DNA from: Rhodocyclaceae bacterium
GTDB lineage: Bacteria > Pseudomonadota > Gammaproteobacteria > Burkholderiales > Rhodocyclaceae
Direction: 5' to 3'
Length of the DNA stretch: 64,000 bases
Assembly (NCBI GenBank): GCA_028713915.1
Contig: JAQTNK010000004.1
Coordinates: 62,501-126,500 of the forward strand
Shown here piece by piece: positions 8,309 through 17,662 of this stretch (position 1 is its first letter; every line of letters starts with the position of its first letter). The notes under the pieces were generated by a model. The model worked only from the letters and a program-made list of their open reading frames with translations, was not told the DNA's origin and made no database searches. Made by a program: the position numbers and the translations under genes.

Positions 8309-8788
8309 ATGCGCTTGCAGAACTCCGTCAGTACCAGGTGTGCCGCTTTTCTATGCATGATCGCCAGCCTGGCCATCGGCGGCTGCGCCACGGAAATCGA
8401 CACCTACGTCCAAGGCTGGCCGACGCTCAACGTGACGATGCACGAGCACGCCACGGGAGCGGAGATCTGGAGCCGATGCTGGTCGGACCTGCCGCTGTGG
8501 CAGAAGCTTCTCGGCACGATTCCGATCGCCTGCACCTGGGTCGATCTCGATCGCGGCACCTGCGACGTCTACATCGCCGATCACACGTTCGAAGGCACAA
8601 TCCATCACGAGCTGGAACATTGCAAAGGCGGCGACCACGACGGCATCGCCCAGGCGATCTTCGACAGATGGAAGGCGAAGCAACAGGCGCATCCTGACCA
8701 GGCCAAGGAAGGCCACGCTCCAGCCCCGACAATGCCTTCGCCGACAGCCTTGCGCGTCACGCCGCAACCGACCGAAGCGCAGAACTGA
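8309..8788 (+). CDS. Predicted lipoprotein with an HELEH metal-binding motif
   Basis: A 159-residue protein not matched to a named family. It has a type II signal peptide with lipobox AIGGCAT. Its centre has four Cys and a conserved-looking segment with the motif HHELEHCKGGDHDG, which fits the HExxH zinc-hydrolase pattern followed by a possible third ligand (His or Asp). The last 35 residues are Pro/Ala/Gln-rich. A GGGGAG ribosome site lies 8 bases before the ATG. The gene stands alone between divergent H-NS and the ccdA region. A zinc-dependent peptidase-like function is possible but not shown, because four short motif residues are weak evidence. Confidence 0.65.
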   Translation: MRLQNSVSTRCAAFLCMIASLAIGGCATEIDTYVQGWPTLNVTMHEHATGAEIWSRCWSDLPLWQKLLGTIPIACTWVDLDRGTCDVYIADHTFEGTIHHELEHCKGGDHDGIAQAIFDRWKAKQQAHPDQAKEGHAPAPTMPSPTALRVTPQPTEAQN

Positions 8789-8838
8789 TCAAGTCGCCAC
8801 GACACGGCGCAGGGCGCTCCGCCCGCAATGACAAAAGA

Positions 8839-8872
8839 CCCATCGACGTACGGAGGGCGCCGATGGGCCTTG
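8839..8872 (+). terminator. Possible weak terminator after the HELEH lipoprotein gene
   Basis: Inverted repeat CCCATCG / CGATGGG with a 15-base GC-rich loop, followed by CCTTGTTG. The T tract is poor and the loop is long, so this is only a candidate. Confidence 0.3.
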
Positions 8873-8936
8873 TTGCCAGCAGCCAACCAGGAGGTGAATC
8901 CAGGACGATTGGCTACAAACCATTAGAACCCGCCGC

Positions 8937-8953
8937 CGACCTAAGGTTCCTGC
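8937..8953. repeat. Short direct repeat, copy A (CGACCTAAGGTTCCTGC)
   Basis: A 17-base exact match to the copy at 9443-9459. The flanks also agree: both copies are preceded by GAACCCGC and followed by GCGAAT, with small insertions. The core ACCTAAGGT is a palindrome around its central A. The two copies bracket ccdA and the ccdB remnant. Confidence 0.8.
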
Positions 8954-8984
8954 GGCGGCGAATACTGAACAAACCCCGGCAATG

Positions 8985-9109
8985 CTGTGCGGGGGCATCC
9001 AACGGCAACAGAGGAAGAGGAATGACCATGCGCGTATTAGATGGCTCAGGGAGTCGCTCTTGCCGCCTTCGCATTGAGGAGCGGGATAAACGCGGTATCG
9101 GGTCGTCAG
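8985..9109 (-). pseudogene. ccdB: Frameshifted remnant of a ccdB-like toxin gene
   Basis: Directly after ccdA on the minus strand, one frame reads RYRVYPAPQCEGG...SDSLSHL, and a one-base shift then reads NTRMVIPLPLLPLDAP. Together these match the N-terminal third of CcdB toxins (family pattern: short start, .Y.VY..P, DVQSDLLS.L.TRVVVPL.PL). There is no good start codon, part of the YLLDVQ segment is missing, a frameshift lies near 9040, and the reading is lost before the repeat at 8937. The rest of the toxin is absent. This is my own by-eye alignment from family knowledge. Confidence 0.55.
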
Positions 9110-9348
9110 AACATCCTGTACTTTTCTAAGGGCAGTCCATGATCTTCCACGTAAGCATTGGAGCTTTCGATGGCCTCCCAATTTTCCTTCAACCAAAGTT
9201 CGGCGTGTTTTTCCGCGACGGTCTTAGCCAATCCAGCTTCGGCCACCTGCGAAACATTGATGCGCAGTTCCTTGGCTTCGGCAAGAAGAGCCTTGGTCAA
9301 TGATAGGTTGGCCGCCTTCTTCGGGGATTGTGCGTGCGTGTTTGCCAT
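9106..9348 (-). CDS. ccdA: CcdA-family antitoxin
   Basis: An 80-residue protein with the CcdA pattern: an N-terminal DNA-binding part (KKAANLSLTKALLAEAKEL), a middle INVSQVAEAGL helix, and a C-terminal toxin-binding tail WLKENWEAIESSNAYVEDHG ending PLEKYRMF. CcdA antitoxins repress their own operon and neutralise the gyrase poison CcdB. The expected toxin gene should begin at or overlapping the stop codon, but only a decayed fragment is there, so this antitoxin appears orphaned. It may persist as a repressor or as protection against a related toxin elsewhere. Confidence 0.85.
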   Translation of the reverse strand: MANTHAQSPKKAANLSLTKALLAEAKELRINVSQVAEAGLAKTVAEKHAELWLKENWEAIESSNAYVEDHGLPLEKYRMF

Positions 9349-9442
9349 AGTGGGAGCCTCTCTTCAATGCGCTGTATTGATGTTACCGGCAATGCGCATT
9401 TATCCCAACATCAACAATGACTGTGGCTCGTCGAACCCGCGT

Positions 9443-9459
9443 CGACCTAAGGTTCCTGC
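9443..9459. repeat. Short direct repeat, copy B (CGACCTAAGGTTCCTGC)
   Basis: Second copy of the 17-base repeat described at 8937-8953, located upstream of ccdA and about 25 bases before the ygiQ stop. Same orientation as copy A. Confidence 0.8.
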
Positions 9460-9483
9460 AGCGAATGTGCGAAAGCTGCCGCG

Positions 9484-11466
<1,983 letters not shown>

Positions 11467-11478
11467 GAAACTGTGGCG

Positions 11479-12057
11479 CTAGGCCGAGAGCTTGACGCGG
11501 CTTTGCGAAGGTACGTGCCGCGCCAGGAAATCCATCTGGTCGGCGAGAATATTGCGGTTGCAGAGGATAAGGTATTCGGCCTTGTTCGGCACGTAGGGCG
11601 CGTAAATTAATTGCATGCCGGCTTGTTCCGGGGTGCGCCCGCTCTTGGTCTGGTTGCAGGGGCGGCAGGCGGTGACGACGTTCATCCAGTTGTCGCGGCC
11701 GCCTTGCGACACCGGCACGATATGGTCGCGCGTCAAGCGCGAGCCGGGCAGGACGGCGCCGCAGTAGCCGCAGAGATGGCGGTCGCGATGGAAAAGCTCG
11801 CGGTTCGAAAGCGGCGGCACCTGATGCAGCGTCTTGCCCGCCAAGGCCTTGCCCTTGATCGCGATGATGCTGTTGGTCTCGATGGCGGAACGCTCGCCGG
11901 TGATCCGGTTGAAGCCGCCATGGATGAGGAAACTGTTTTCGCCGATCGTCCACGCCACGAGATCCTTGGCGTAATAAAAGCAGGCATGTTGCCAGCTCAC
12001 CCAGCGATGTGGGAGGCCGTGTTGGTCTAGCGTGAGGATCAGGGGGTAGGTTCCCAT
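11479..12057 (-). CDS. HNH endonuclease family protein
   Basis: A 192-residue protein. The HNH core is clear: CGYC, then RLTRDHIVPVSQGG, then NVVTACRPCN, i.e. two CxxC zinc-binding pairs around a DHI(V) catalytic stretch. The N-terminal about 90 residues are less familiar. I start it at ATG 12057 (MGTYPLILTLDQHGLP); a longer version from 12138 would overlap the divergent TonB-family start. Widespread stand-alone HNH proteins of this shape in betaproteobacteria have no assigned role. A restriction or mobile-element link is not visible here. Confidence 0.85.
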   Translation of the reverse strand: MGTYPLILTLDQHGLPHRWVSWQHACFYYAKDLVAWTIGENSFLIHGGFNRITGERSAIETNSIIAIKGKALAGKTLHQVPPLSNRELFHRDRHLCGYCGAVLPGSRLTRDHIVPVSQGGRDNWMNVVTACRPCNQTKSGRTPEQAGMQLIYAPYVPNKAEYLILCNRNILADQMDFLARHVPSQSRVKLSA

Positions 12058-12098
12058 CTCGTCTAGAATCGGAATTATCCGAACCTTATCAGATTGAT

Positions 12099-12800
12099 GT
12101 GAGTTTTCAAAATATGCCGCAGCAGGGAAAACTCGCACCTGCCCTGGCGATTTCCTTCCTCTTGCACGCCCTGCTGCTGTGGCCGGCCGTTTCGCTTTAT
12201 CGCCAAAACGAAATCGCCCAAGCGCTGGCGGTTACCTTGCGCCCGGCGAACGGCAGCGCGCCCGTTGTGCCGCGACCCGCATTGCCCGCGCCGTTGCTTC
12301 GGGAGACGCGCCTGCCATCACCTCACGCCGACACGAAACCCGCACTCCTTACATCGCCGACTCCGGCGCAAGACAGTACGCCTACTTCGACCACGGAAAT
12401 GCCGGCGCGTTCCGAAACATCGGCCGCCGCAGCTGACGGCAAGGCGGCGGACGCGCCGTCGCCGCCGGGAGGCGCTGCGCACCCCGGCGCCGGGCTGGAC
12501 GCCGACGGCGTGCGCCAATATCGCCTGGCCTTGGCCGTCGCGGCGCGCCGCTTCAAGCGTTATCCGCCGCAGGCGTTGGCAGAGGAGATTGGCGGCACGG
12601 TCGAGGTGCTCGTGGCGGTGTCGGCCGGCGGGCAGTCGCAGGAGATCGCGCTGGGCCGGTCGAGCGGGCACGCCGCGCTCGACGACGCCGCACTCGACAT
12701 GATGCGCCAGGCGGCGCCGCGTACCGCGGTGCCGGAAGCGCTGCGCCGGCACGCGTTCGTCGTCAACCTGCCGGTGATATTCGACGTGGCTGACGAATAG
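12099..12800 (+). CDS. TonB-family energy-transducing protein
   Basis: Up to 233 residues. An N-terminal membrane anchor (LAISFLLHALLLWPAV) is followed by a long Pro/Ala/Thr-rich periplasmic spacer (about residues 50-130) and a C-terminal TonB domain (RYPPQALAEEIGGTVEVLVAVSAGG, then SGHAALDDAALDMMRQA). It would pass inner-membrane proton-motive energy to an outer-membrane receptor, but no ExbBD or receptor is adjacent. GTG 12099 is the longest start; ATG 12114 is equally possible and neither has a good ribosome site. The last 38 bases overlap the convergent NUDIX gene. Confidence 0.82.
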   Translation: MSFQNMPQQGKLAPALAISFLLHALLLWPAVSLYRQNEIAQALAVTLRPANGSAPVVPRPALPAPLLRETRLPSPHADTKPALLTSPTPAQDSTPTSTTEMPARSETSAAAADGKAADAPSPPGGAAHPGAGLDADGVRQYRLALAVAARRFKRYPPQALAEEIGGTVEVLVAVSAGGQSQEIALGRSSGHAALDDAALDMMRQAAPRTAVPEALRRHAFVVNLPVIFDVADE

Positions 12801-13356
12801 CGTCGCTCAGCGCGCCGGGTCCGATTTCGCCCGTATGGAAGTCGAAGCGGCCGGCGCGCCGGTCGGCGAAGTAGTGCTCGAGGGTCAGCGCGATGGTGCG
12901 AAAGGCGATCTCGCTCCAGGGGATTTCTTCCTCGCGGAACAGCATGACTTCCTGGGTTTCCTCGCCCGGCGCGAAATCGAGATCGAGCAGCCGCGCCCGA
13001 TAGATGACGTGCACCTGGCTGATATGCGGGACGGATATCAGCGTGTAGATCTCGCCGATCTCGATATGGGCGCCGGATTCCTCGACGGTTTCGCGCGTGG
13101 CGGCGGCCGCCACGGTTTCGAAGTTTTCCATGAAGCCGGCCGGCAGCGTCCACTTGCCATGGCCGGGTTCGATGGCGCGCTTGCAGAGCAGGACGCGGTC
13201 CTCCCAGGCGGGCAGCGTGCCGACGACGAGTTTGGGATTGCGATAATGAATGGCGCTGCAGCGGTCGCAGACATGCCGCGGCAAGGAATCGCCGGCGGGC
13301 ACCCGGACCACGACGGGCGCGCCGCATACGCTGCAAAAGTTGATGGCCGGATCCAT
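12763..13356 (-). CDS. NUDIX hydrolase with N-terminal zinc ribbon
   Basis: A 197-residue protein. Residues 8-35 hold two CxxC pairs (CSVC...CDRC) typical of the zinc ribbon in NudC-like and related NUDIX enzymes, followed by IHYRNPKLVVGTLP. The NUDIX box is intact: GFMENFE...TRETVEESGA (GX5EX7REUXEEXG). Known members hydrolyse nucleoside-diphosphate compounds such as NADH or ADP-ribose, and the exact substrate cannot be told. It is convergent with, and overlaps, the TonB-family gene. Confidence 0.9.
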   Translation of the reverse strand: MDPAINFCSVCGAPVVVRVPAGDSLPRHVCDRCSAIHYRNPKLVVGTLPAWEDRVLLCKRAIEPGHGKWTLPAGFMENFETVAAAATRETVEESGAHIEIGEIYTLISVPHISQVHVIYRARLLDLDFAPGEETQEVMLFREEEIPWSEIAFRTIALTLEHYFADRRAGRFDFHTGEIGPGALSDAIRQPRRISPAG

Positions 13357-13467
13357 GGTCGGCCCATTCTAGCGCGGCCCCAACGCATTTTCCCGGTGCC
13401 GTGCCTTTACCCTTGTTGGCTAAGATGGGATAAGCTTCGTGCTCGCAAAAATTTGCGCCGCGCCGCA

Positions 13468-15402
13468 ATGGAACCCATCGATCTTGCCCAGTTCGAACAG
13501 CTGAAAGCCACGGGTGACTTGCCGTCGCCGAAGGGGGCTGCGCTTGCCATCATCCGGCTGACCCAGCGCGACGACACTTCGCTCGCCGACCTCGCCCATG
13601 CGGTGAAGGCGGACCCCGCTTTCGTCGGCCGTCTCATCAAGGCCGCCAATACCGTGCATGCCGGCGCGCGCCGGCCCATCGCCTCCATCCAGAATGCATT
13701 GATCGTCCTCGGCGTTCCCGCGGTGCGGTCGATGGCGCTTGGCTTCTCGCTGTTGTCGAATTTCGCCAGCGGCAGTTGCCGCAATTTCGACTACCCGCGC
13801 TTCTGGTCGCGCTCGCTGGCGTTCGCCGTCGCGCTCCAGGCGCTGGTCAAGCATACCCACGCCGCGCCCCCCGACGAAGCCTTCAGCGTCGGCCTGCTCG
13901 CCCACATCGGCGAACTGGCGCTGGCGACGATCTTCCCCGACGACTATTCGCGCGTGCTGGCGCAGCGCCGGGAGCCGCAGGCAAAGAGCCTGCTGGAGCT
14001 CGAGCAGACGGCATTCGTCATGACCCACGACGCGCTGTCGGCGGCGATGATGCTGGACTGGGGCATGCCCAGGGTATTTGCCGAGCCCGTCTTCCACCAT
14101 GAGCGGCCCGAGTCGGCGACGTTTGCCGACGATCCGCGCCAGCACGCGATGCTGTGGTCGCTAGTGCTGGCGGGGCATGTCGCCGACATCTGTCTCGCCG
14201 CCGACGCCGAACGGCGCGCCATGGTGCCGCAGTTGCTGCGCCTGGGCGAACAGCTGTCGATCGCGCCGGAAACCTTGAACGCCCTGTGCGACCAGGTGGC
14301 GCGCGAATGGGGCGAATGGGGCGACATCCTCAACGTGCGCACGTGCGCGGTGCCGCTGTTCGAGGACTTGTCGAAGCCGGCGCCTGCGCCGCCGCCGCCC
14401 GGCGACATGGCCGCCGCCGGGCTGGACGCGAACCGCATGCGCGTCCTCGTCGTCGACGATGACGCCAGCATGCGCGCGATCCTCAAGGCCATGCTGTCCG
14501 GTGCCGGCCACGACGTCTATGAAGCCGTCGACGGCCGGCAGGCTTTCGAGTTGGCGCTCGAAATCCAGCCACAGATCATGATCGTCGATTGGCTGATGCC
14601 GACCATGGACGGCATCGAGCTGACCCGCTCGCTGCGCCAGACCAAAGTCGGCCGCGGCGTCTACATCCTGCTCCTGACGGGACTGGAAGAGGACGACAAG
14701 CTGGTCGAGGCTTTCGAGGCCGGCGTCGACGACTTCATGTCCAAGCCGCTCAAGCCGCGCCTGCTGGCCGCGCGCCTGCGCGCCGGCCAGCGCGTCATCG
14801 CGCTGCAGCAGGAGGTCGAGCGCGACCGCGAGGAAATTCGCCATTTCGCCGCCGAACTGGCGGTGACCAACCGGCGCCTGCAGGAAGTGGCGCTGACCGA
14901 TGCCTTGACCGGCTGCCCCAACCGGCGTTACGCCATGGAGCGCCTCGAACAGGAATGGGCGGCCTGCAGCCGCAACAAGCGGCCGTTGACCTGCATGGCC
15001 ATCGATATCGATTTCTTCAAGAAGATCAATGACGGGCACGGCCACGACGTCGGCGACGCCGCCCTGAAGCAGATCGCCGTCGCGCTCAAGGGCGGCCTGC
15101 GCGCGCAGGACGTCATCGCCCGCATGGGCGGCGACGAGTTCCTGGTCATTTGTCCGGACACCGACCTGGCGTCGGCCGCCATCTGCGCCGAGCGCATGCG
15201 CAAGGCGGTCGAGAGCCTGCACATGGCGGCCGGCAACCAGCAGCTGATCGGCAGCGTCAGCATCGGCTTGGCGACGCGCGACGACGGCATGGAAGACGCC
15301 GACGCCATGATCAAGTGCGCCGACCGCGGCCTCTACCTCGCCAAGCAGCGCGGCCGCAACCGGCTGGCGACCGTTCAGGCTCACGGCGCGACGACGGCAT
15401 GA
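13468..15402 (+). CDS. HDOD - receiver - GGDEF diguanylate cyclase
   Basis: A 644-residue signalling protein. Residues about 5-265 are an HDOD domain (LPSPKGAALAIIRLTQ, LAHAVKADPAFVGRLIKAAN). About 323-440 is a CheY-like receiver with phospho-acceptor Asp in MIVDWLMPTMDG near residue 373. A coiled-coil linker leads to a GGDEF domain at about 475-640 with intact RMGGDEFLVIC (near 554), so it should make c-di-GMP. An RAQD inhibitory I-site lies five residues before it. The start is the ATG that gives MEPIDLAQFEQLK; there is no obvious promoter in the 110 bases shared with the divergent NUDIX gene. The next gene overlaps its stop (ATGA). Confidence 0.92.
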   Translation: MEPIDLAQFEQLKATGDLPSPKGAALAIIRLTQRDDTSLADLAHAVKADPAFVGRLIKAANTVHAGARRPIASIQNALIVLGVPAVRSMALGFSLLSNFASGSCRNFDYPRFWSRSLAFAVALQALVKHTHAAPPDEAFSVGLLAHIGELALATIFPDDYSRVLAQRREPQAKSLLELEQTAFVMTHDALSAAMMLDWGMPRVFAEPVFHHERPESATFADDPRQHAMLWSLVLAGHVADICLAADAERRAMVPQLLRLGEQLSIAPETLNALCDQVAREWGEWGDILNVRTCAVPLFEDLSKPAPAPPPPGDMAAAGLDANRMRVLVVDDDASMRAILKAMLSGAGHDVYEAVDGRQAFELALEIQPQIMIVDWLMPTMDGIELTRSLRQTKVGRGVYILLLTGLEEDDKLVEAFEAGVDDFMSKPLKPRLLAARLRAGQRVIALQQEVERDREEIRHFAAELAVTNRRLQEVALTDALTGCPNRRYAMERLEQEWAACSRNKRPLTCMAIDIDFFKKINDGHGHDVGDAALKQIAVALKGGLRAQDVIARMGGDEFLVICPDTDLASAAICAERMRKAVESLHMAAGNQQLIGSVSIGLATRDDGMEDADAMIKCADRGLYLAKQRGRNRLATVQAHGATTA

Positions 15403-17126
15403 TGCGCGATCGCCCGATCCGCATGCTCATCGTCGAGGATTCCGAGGACGAAGCGTTCCTGCTGTATTCCGAGCTCAACGCGCGCGGCGCGCGGCTGGAC
15501 TGGAAGCGCGTCGACTCCGGCCGCGACCTGACGGCAGCCCTGGTCGAGCGCGACTGGGACATCATCATCTGCGACCACAACATGCCGGGCTTCGATTCCT
15601 TCGCCGCCCTGCAGATCGTCAAGCAAAGCGGCAAGGACATTCCCTTCGTCATCTATTCGGGCCAGATCACCGACCAGCAGGCCGTCTCGGCGATGCACGA
15701 CGGCGTCCAGGACTACATCGAAAAAGGCAACTACGCGCGCCTGATGCCGGTGATCGAACGCGAACTGAAGAATGCGGCGGCGCGGAGCGCCGTGCGCAAG
15801 GCCGACAGCCGCATCCAGGAACTCGCCTATTACGACGGCCTGTCCAACCTGCCCAACCACAACCTCTTCTGCGCCCAGGTGACCGAGTGGATCCTCGATG
15901 CCGAGAAGCGCGGCACGGCGCCGTTTGGCGTCATCGCCTATCTCGATCTCGACCGCTTCCTGCGCATCAACACGTCGTTCGGCTACGACACCGGCAACGA
16001 GATCCTGCGCCAGGCCGCCAAGCGGCTGACGGCGGCGCTGCCCCCGCAGGTGATGCTGGCGCGCCTGTCCGGCGATGCGTTTGGCATATTCCTGCCCGGC
16101 GCCAGCCTCGTCGACGGCATCGACAGCGCCGCGCAGTGGATCAAGCAGGTCTTCGACGCGCCGTTCGAGAAAGGCGGCATCGAGCTCTACATCACGGCCA
16201 GCATCGGCATCGCGCGCCTGCCCGAGGACGGCCGCGAAGTCTATGAACTGCTGATGAACGCCGAAACGGCGATGGCCTGCGCCAAGCGGCTCGGCGGCAA
16301 CGGCGTGCAGTTCTACCGCCGCGACATGAACGCCAACTCGGGCGAGCGCGTGGCCATGGAATCGGACCTGCGCCACGCCCTCGAGCGCGACGAACTGTTC
16401 CTCCATTACCAGCCCTGCATCGATGCCGCCGACGGGCGCACCGTCGGCATGGAAGCGCTGGTGCGTTGGCAGCATCCGGTGCGCGGCGTCATCCCGCCCG
16501 ACCGCTTCATTCCCATCGCCGACGAATCCGGCCTCATCGTCGGCATCGGCGAATGGGTGCTGCGCCGCGCTTGCGAGCAGGGCCGCAAGTGGCAGGACCT
16601 GGGCTTCGAGATTTATCTCGCGGTGAACGTGTCCGCCGTCCAGTTCGCGCAGCCGCGTTTGCTCGAAGTGGTGCAGCGCGTGCTGGAGGAAACGGGATTC
16701 TCGCCGCAGGCGCTGCAACTCGAAATCACCGAATCCGTGCTGATGCAGGATGCCGAGTCCGCCATCGGCATGCTGCGCGCCTTCAAGGCGATGGGCGTGC
16801 GCATCTCGGTCGACGACTTCGGCACCGGCTATTCCTCGCTCTCCTACCTCAAGCGCTTCCCCATCGACATCCTCAAGATCGACAAGTCCTTCGTGCGCGA
16901 TCTGCCCGACGACGAGGAAGACGCCGCCATCGTGCGCGCCATCATCGCCCTGGCCCACTCGCTGCGCCTGACGACCGTCGCCGAAGGCGTCGAAACCGAG
17001 GCCCAGCTGGCCTTCCTGCGCGCCGAACTCTGCGACCGCTTCCAGGGCTATCACTTCAGCCGCCCCATCGACGTCGCCACGATGGAAGCACGCCTGACAG
17101 CCGAAAAACGCGATAATTGTTTGTAA
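15399..17126 (+). CDS. Receiver - degenerate GGDEF - EAL c-di-GMP phosphodiesterase
   Basis: A 575-residue protein. Residues 1-125 are a receiver (phospho-Asp in IIICDHNMPGFD near residue 58). A GGDEF-like domain whose signature has decayed to SGDAF (near 224) cannot be a cyclase by the usual rule. The EAL domain from about 340 keeps every hallmark: EALVRWQHP, NVSAVQF, ITESVLMQ, DDFGTGYSS, KIDKSFV, EGVETEAQ and QGYHFSRP. It should therefore degrade c-di-GMP. It overlaps the HDOD-GGDEF gene by ATGA, pairing a synthase with a hydrolase, and its stop codon lies inside the motif cluster upstream of flhD. Confidence 0.93.
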   Translation: MMRDRPIRMLIVEDSEDEAFLLYSELNARGARLDWKRVDSGRDLTAALVERDWDIIICDHNMPGFDSFAALQIVKQSGKDIPFVIYSGQITDQQAVSAMHDGVQDYIEKGNYARLMPVIERELKNAAARSAVRKADSRIQELAYYDGLSNLPNHNLFCAQVTEWILDAEKRGTAPFGVIAYLDLDRFLRINTSFGYDTGNEILRQAAKRLTAALPPQVMLARLSGDAFGIFLPGASLVDGIDSAAQWIKQVFDAPFEKGGIELYITASIGIARLPEDGREVYELLMNAETAMACAKRLGGNGVQFYRRDMNANSGERVAMESDLRHALERDELFLHYQPCIDAADGRTVGMEALVRWQHPVRGVIPPDRFIPIADESGLIVGIGEWVLRRACEQGRKWQDLGFEIYLAVNVSAVQFAQPRLLEVVQRVLEETGFSPQALQLEITESVLMQDAESAIGMLRAFKAMGVRISVDDFGTGYSSLSYLKRFPIDILKIDKSFVRDLPDDEEDAAIVRAIIALAHSLRLTTVAEGVETEAQLAFLRAELCDRFQGYHFSRPIDVATMEARLTAEKRDNCL

Positions 17127-17170
17127 GAACAAATCGATAGGTCGCGTTTGTAAGGTTTTTTCTTACAAAC
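17119..17170 (+). promoter_or_regulatory. Three copies of GTTTGTAAG upstream of flhDC
   Basis: Exact 9-mers at 17119-17127 (plus), 17146-17154 (plus) and 17162-17170 (minus, as CTTACAAAC). The last two form a perfect inverted repeat around a GTTTTTT loop. The surrounding 17110-17230 is AT-rich, unlike the coding DNA on either side. The arrangement looks like operator sites for a regulator of the flhDC master operon. There is no T tract after the hairpin, so it does not look like a terminator. The regulator is unknown. Confidence 0.5.
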
Positions 17171-17311
17171 CGCCCCTATCTGGTTATTACAATAGAAACG
17201 TTTTTCCGTTGATTTTCTCCTTGCCTAAGTTGCCGCGATAATGTCAATGCCGTCAATCTGGCTGATGCGTGGGACTTTCCCCGTGTGGTCGATGGCGGGA
17301 CTTAGGAGTGC

Positions 17312-17632
17312 ATGATGAAATCGACCGACACCTACAACGATATAAAGGAAGTCAATCTTGCCTACCTGATGCTGGCTCAGAACATGGTTCGTTCCGATCG
17401 CGAAACGGCCATTTTCCGCCTCGGCGTCAGCGAGGAGATTGCCGATATCCTCGATCGCCTCACCCCGGGACAGGTCCTGAAAATGGCCGCGTCCGACATG
17501 CTGCTGTGCAACTTCCGCTTCGACGATGCCTTGCTGCTCAATCTGTTGGCCAATCATGAACGCGACCGCGGCGTCGGTCACATTCATGCGGCGATCCTCG
17601 CCGCCGGCCGTCCGGTTGAAGCAGTCGCCTGA
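17312..17632 (+). CDS. flhD: Flagellar master regulator subunit FlhD
   Basis: A 106-residue subunit of the FlhD4C2 activator of early flagellar operons. The family sequence is clear: IKEVNLAYLMLAQNMVRSD, ETAIFRLGVSEE, and LCNFRFDD with the conserved Cys near residue 66. A GGAG sits before two adjacent ATGs (17312 and 17315), and either could start the protein. flhC follows after 30 bases. An AT-rich region with repeated GTTTGTAAG motifs precedes it. Confidence 0.95.
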   Translation: MMKSTDTYNDIKEVNLAYLMLAQNMVRSDRETAIFRLGVSEEIADILDRLTPGQVLKMAASDMLLCNFRFDDALLLNLLANHERDRGVGHIHAAILAAGRPVEAVA

Positions 17633-17662
17633 ACACGTCGCGCCATCACGGCAGGAGGTTGT

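Noticed and set aside
8789-9129. Small frames on either strand between the HELEH lipoprotein and ccdA as genes
   Set aside because: Other than the ccdB-like fragment they show no family resemblance, ribosome site or codon bias.
8926-9465. Repeat copies as tRNA 3' ends or integron attC sites
   Set aside because: A GGGTTCGA-like stretch appears on the minus strand of copy B, but no cloverleaf can be completed and the attC core pattern is missing.
17146-17170. GTTTGTAAG hairpin as a terminator for the EAL gene
   Set aside because: The stem is AT-rich and followed by CGCCCC instead of a T tract. A third motif copy outside the hairpin fits operator sites better.
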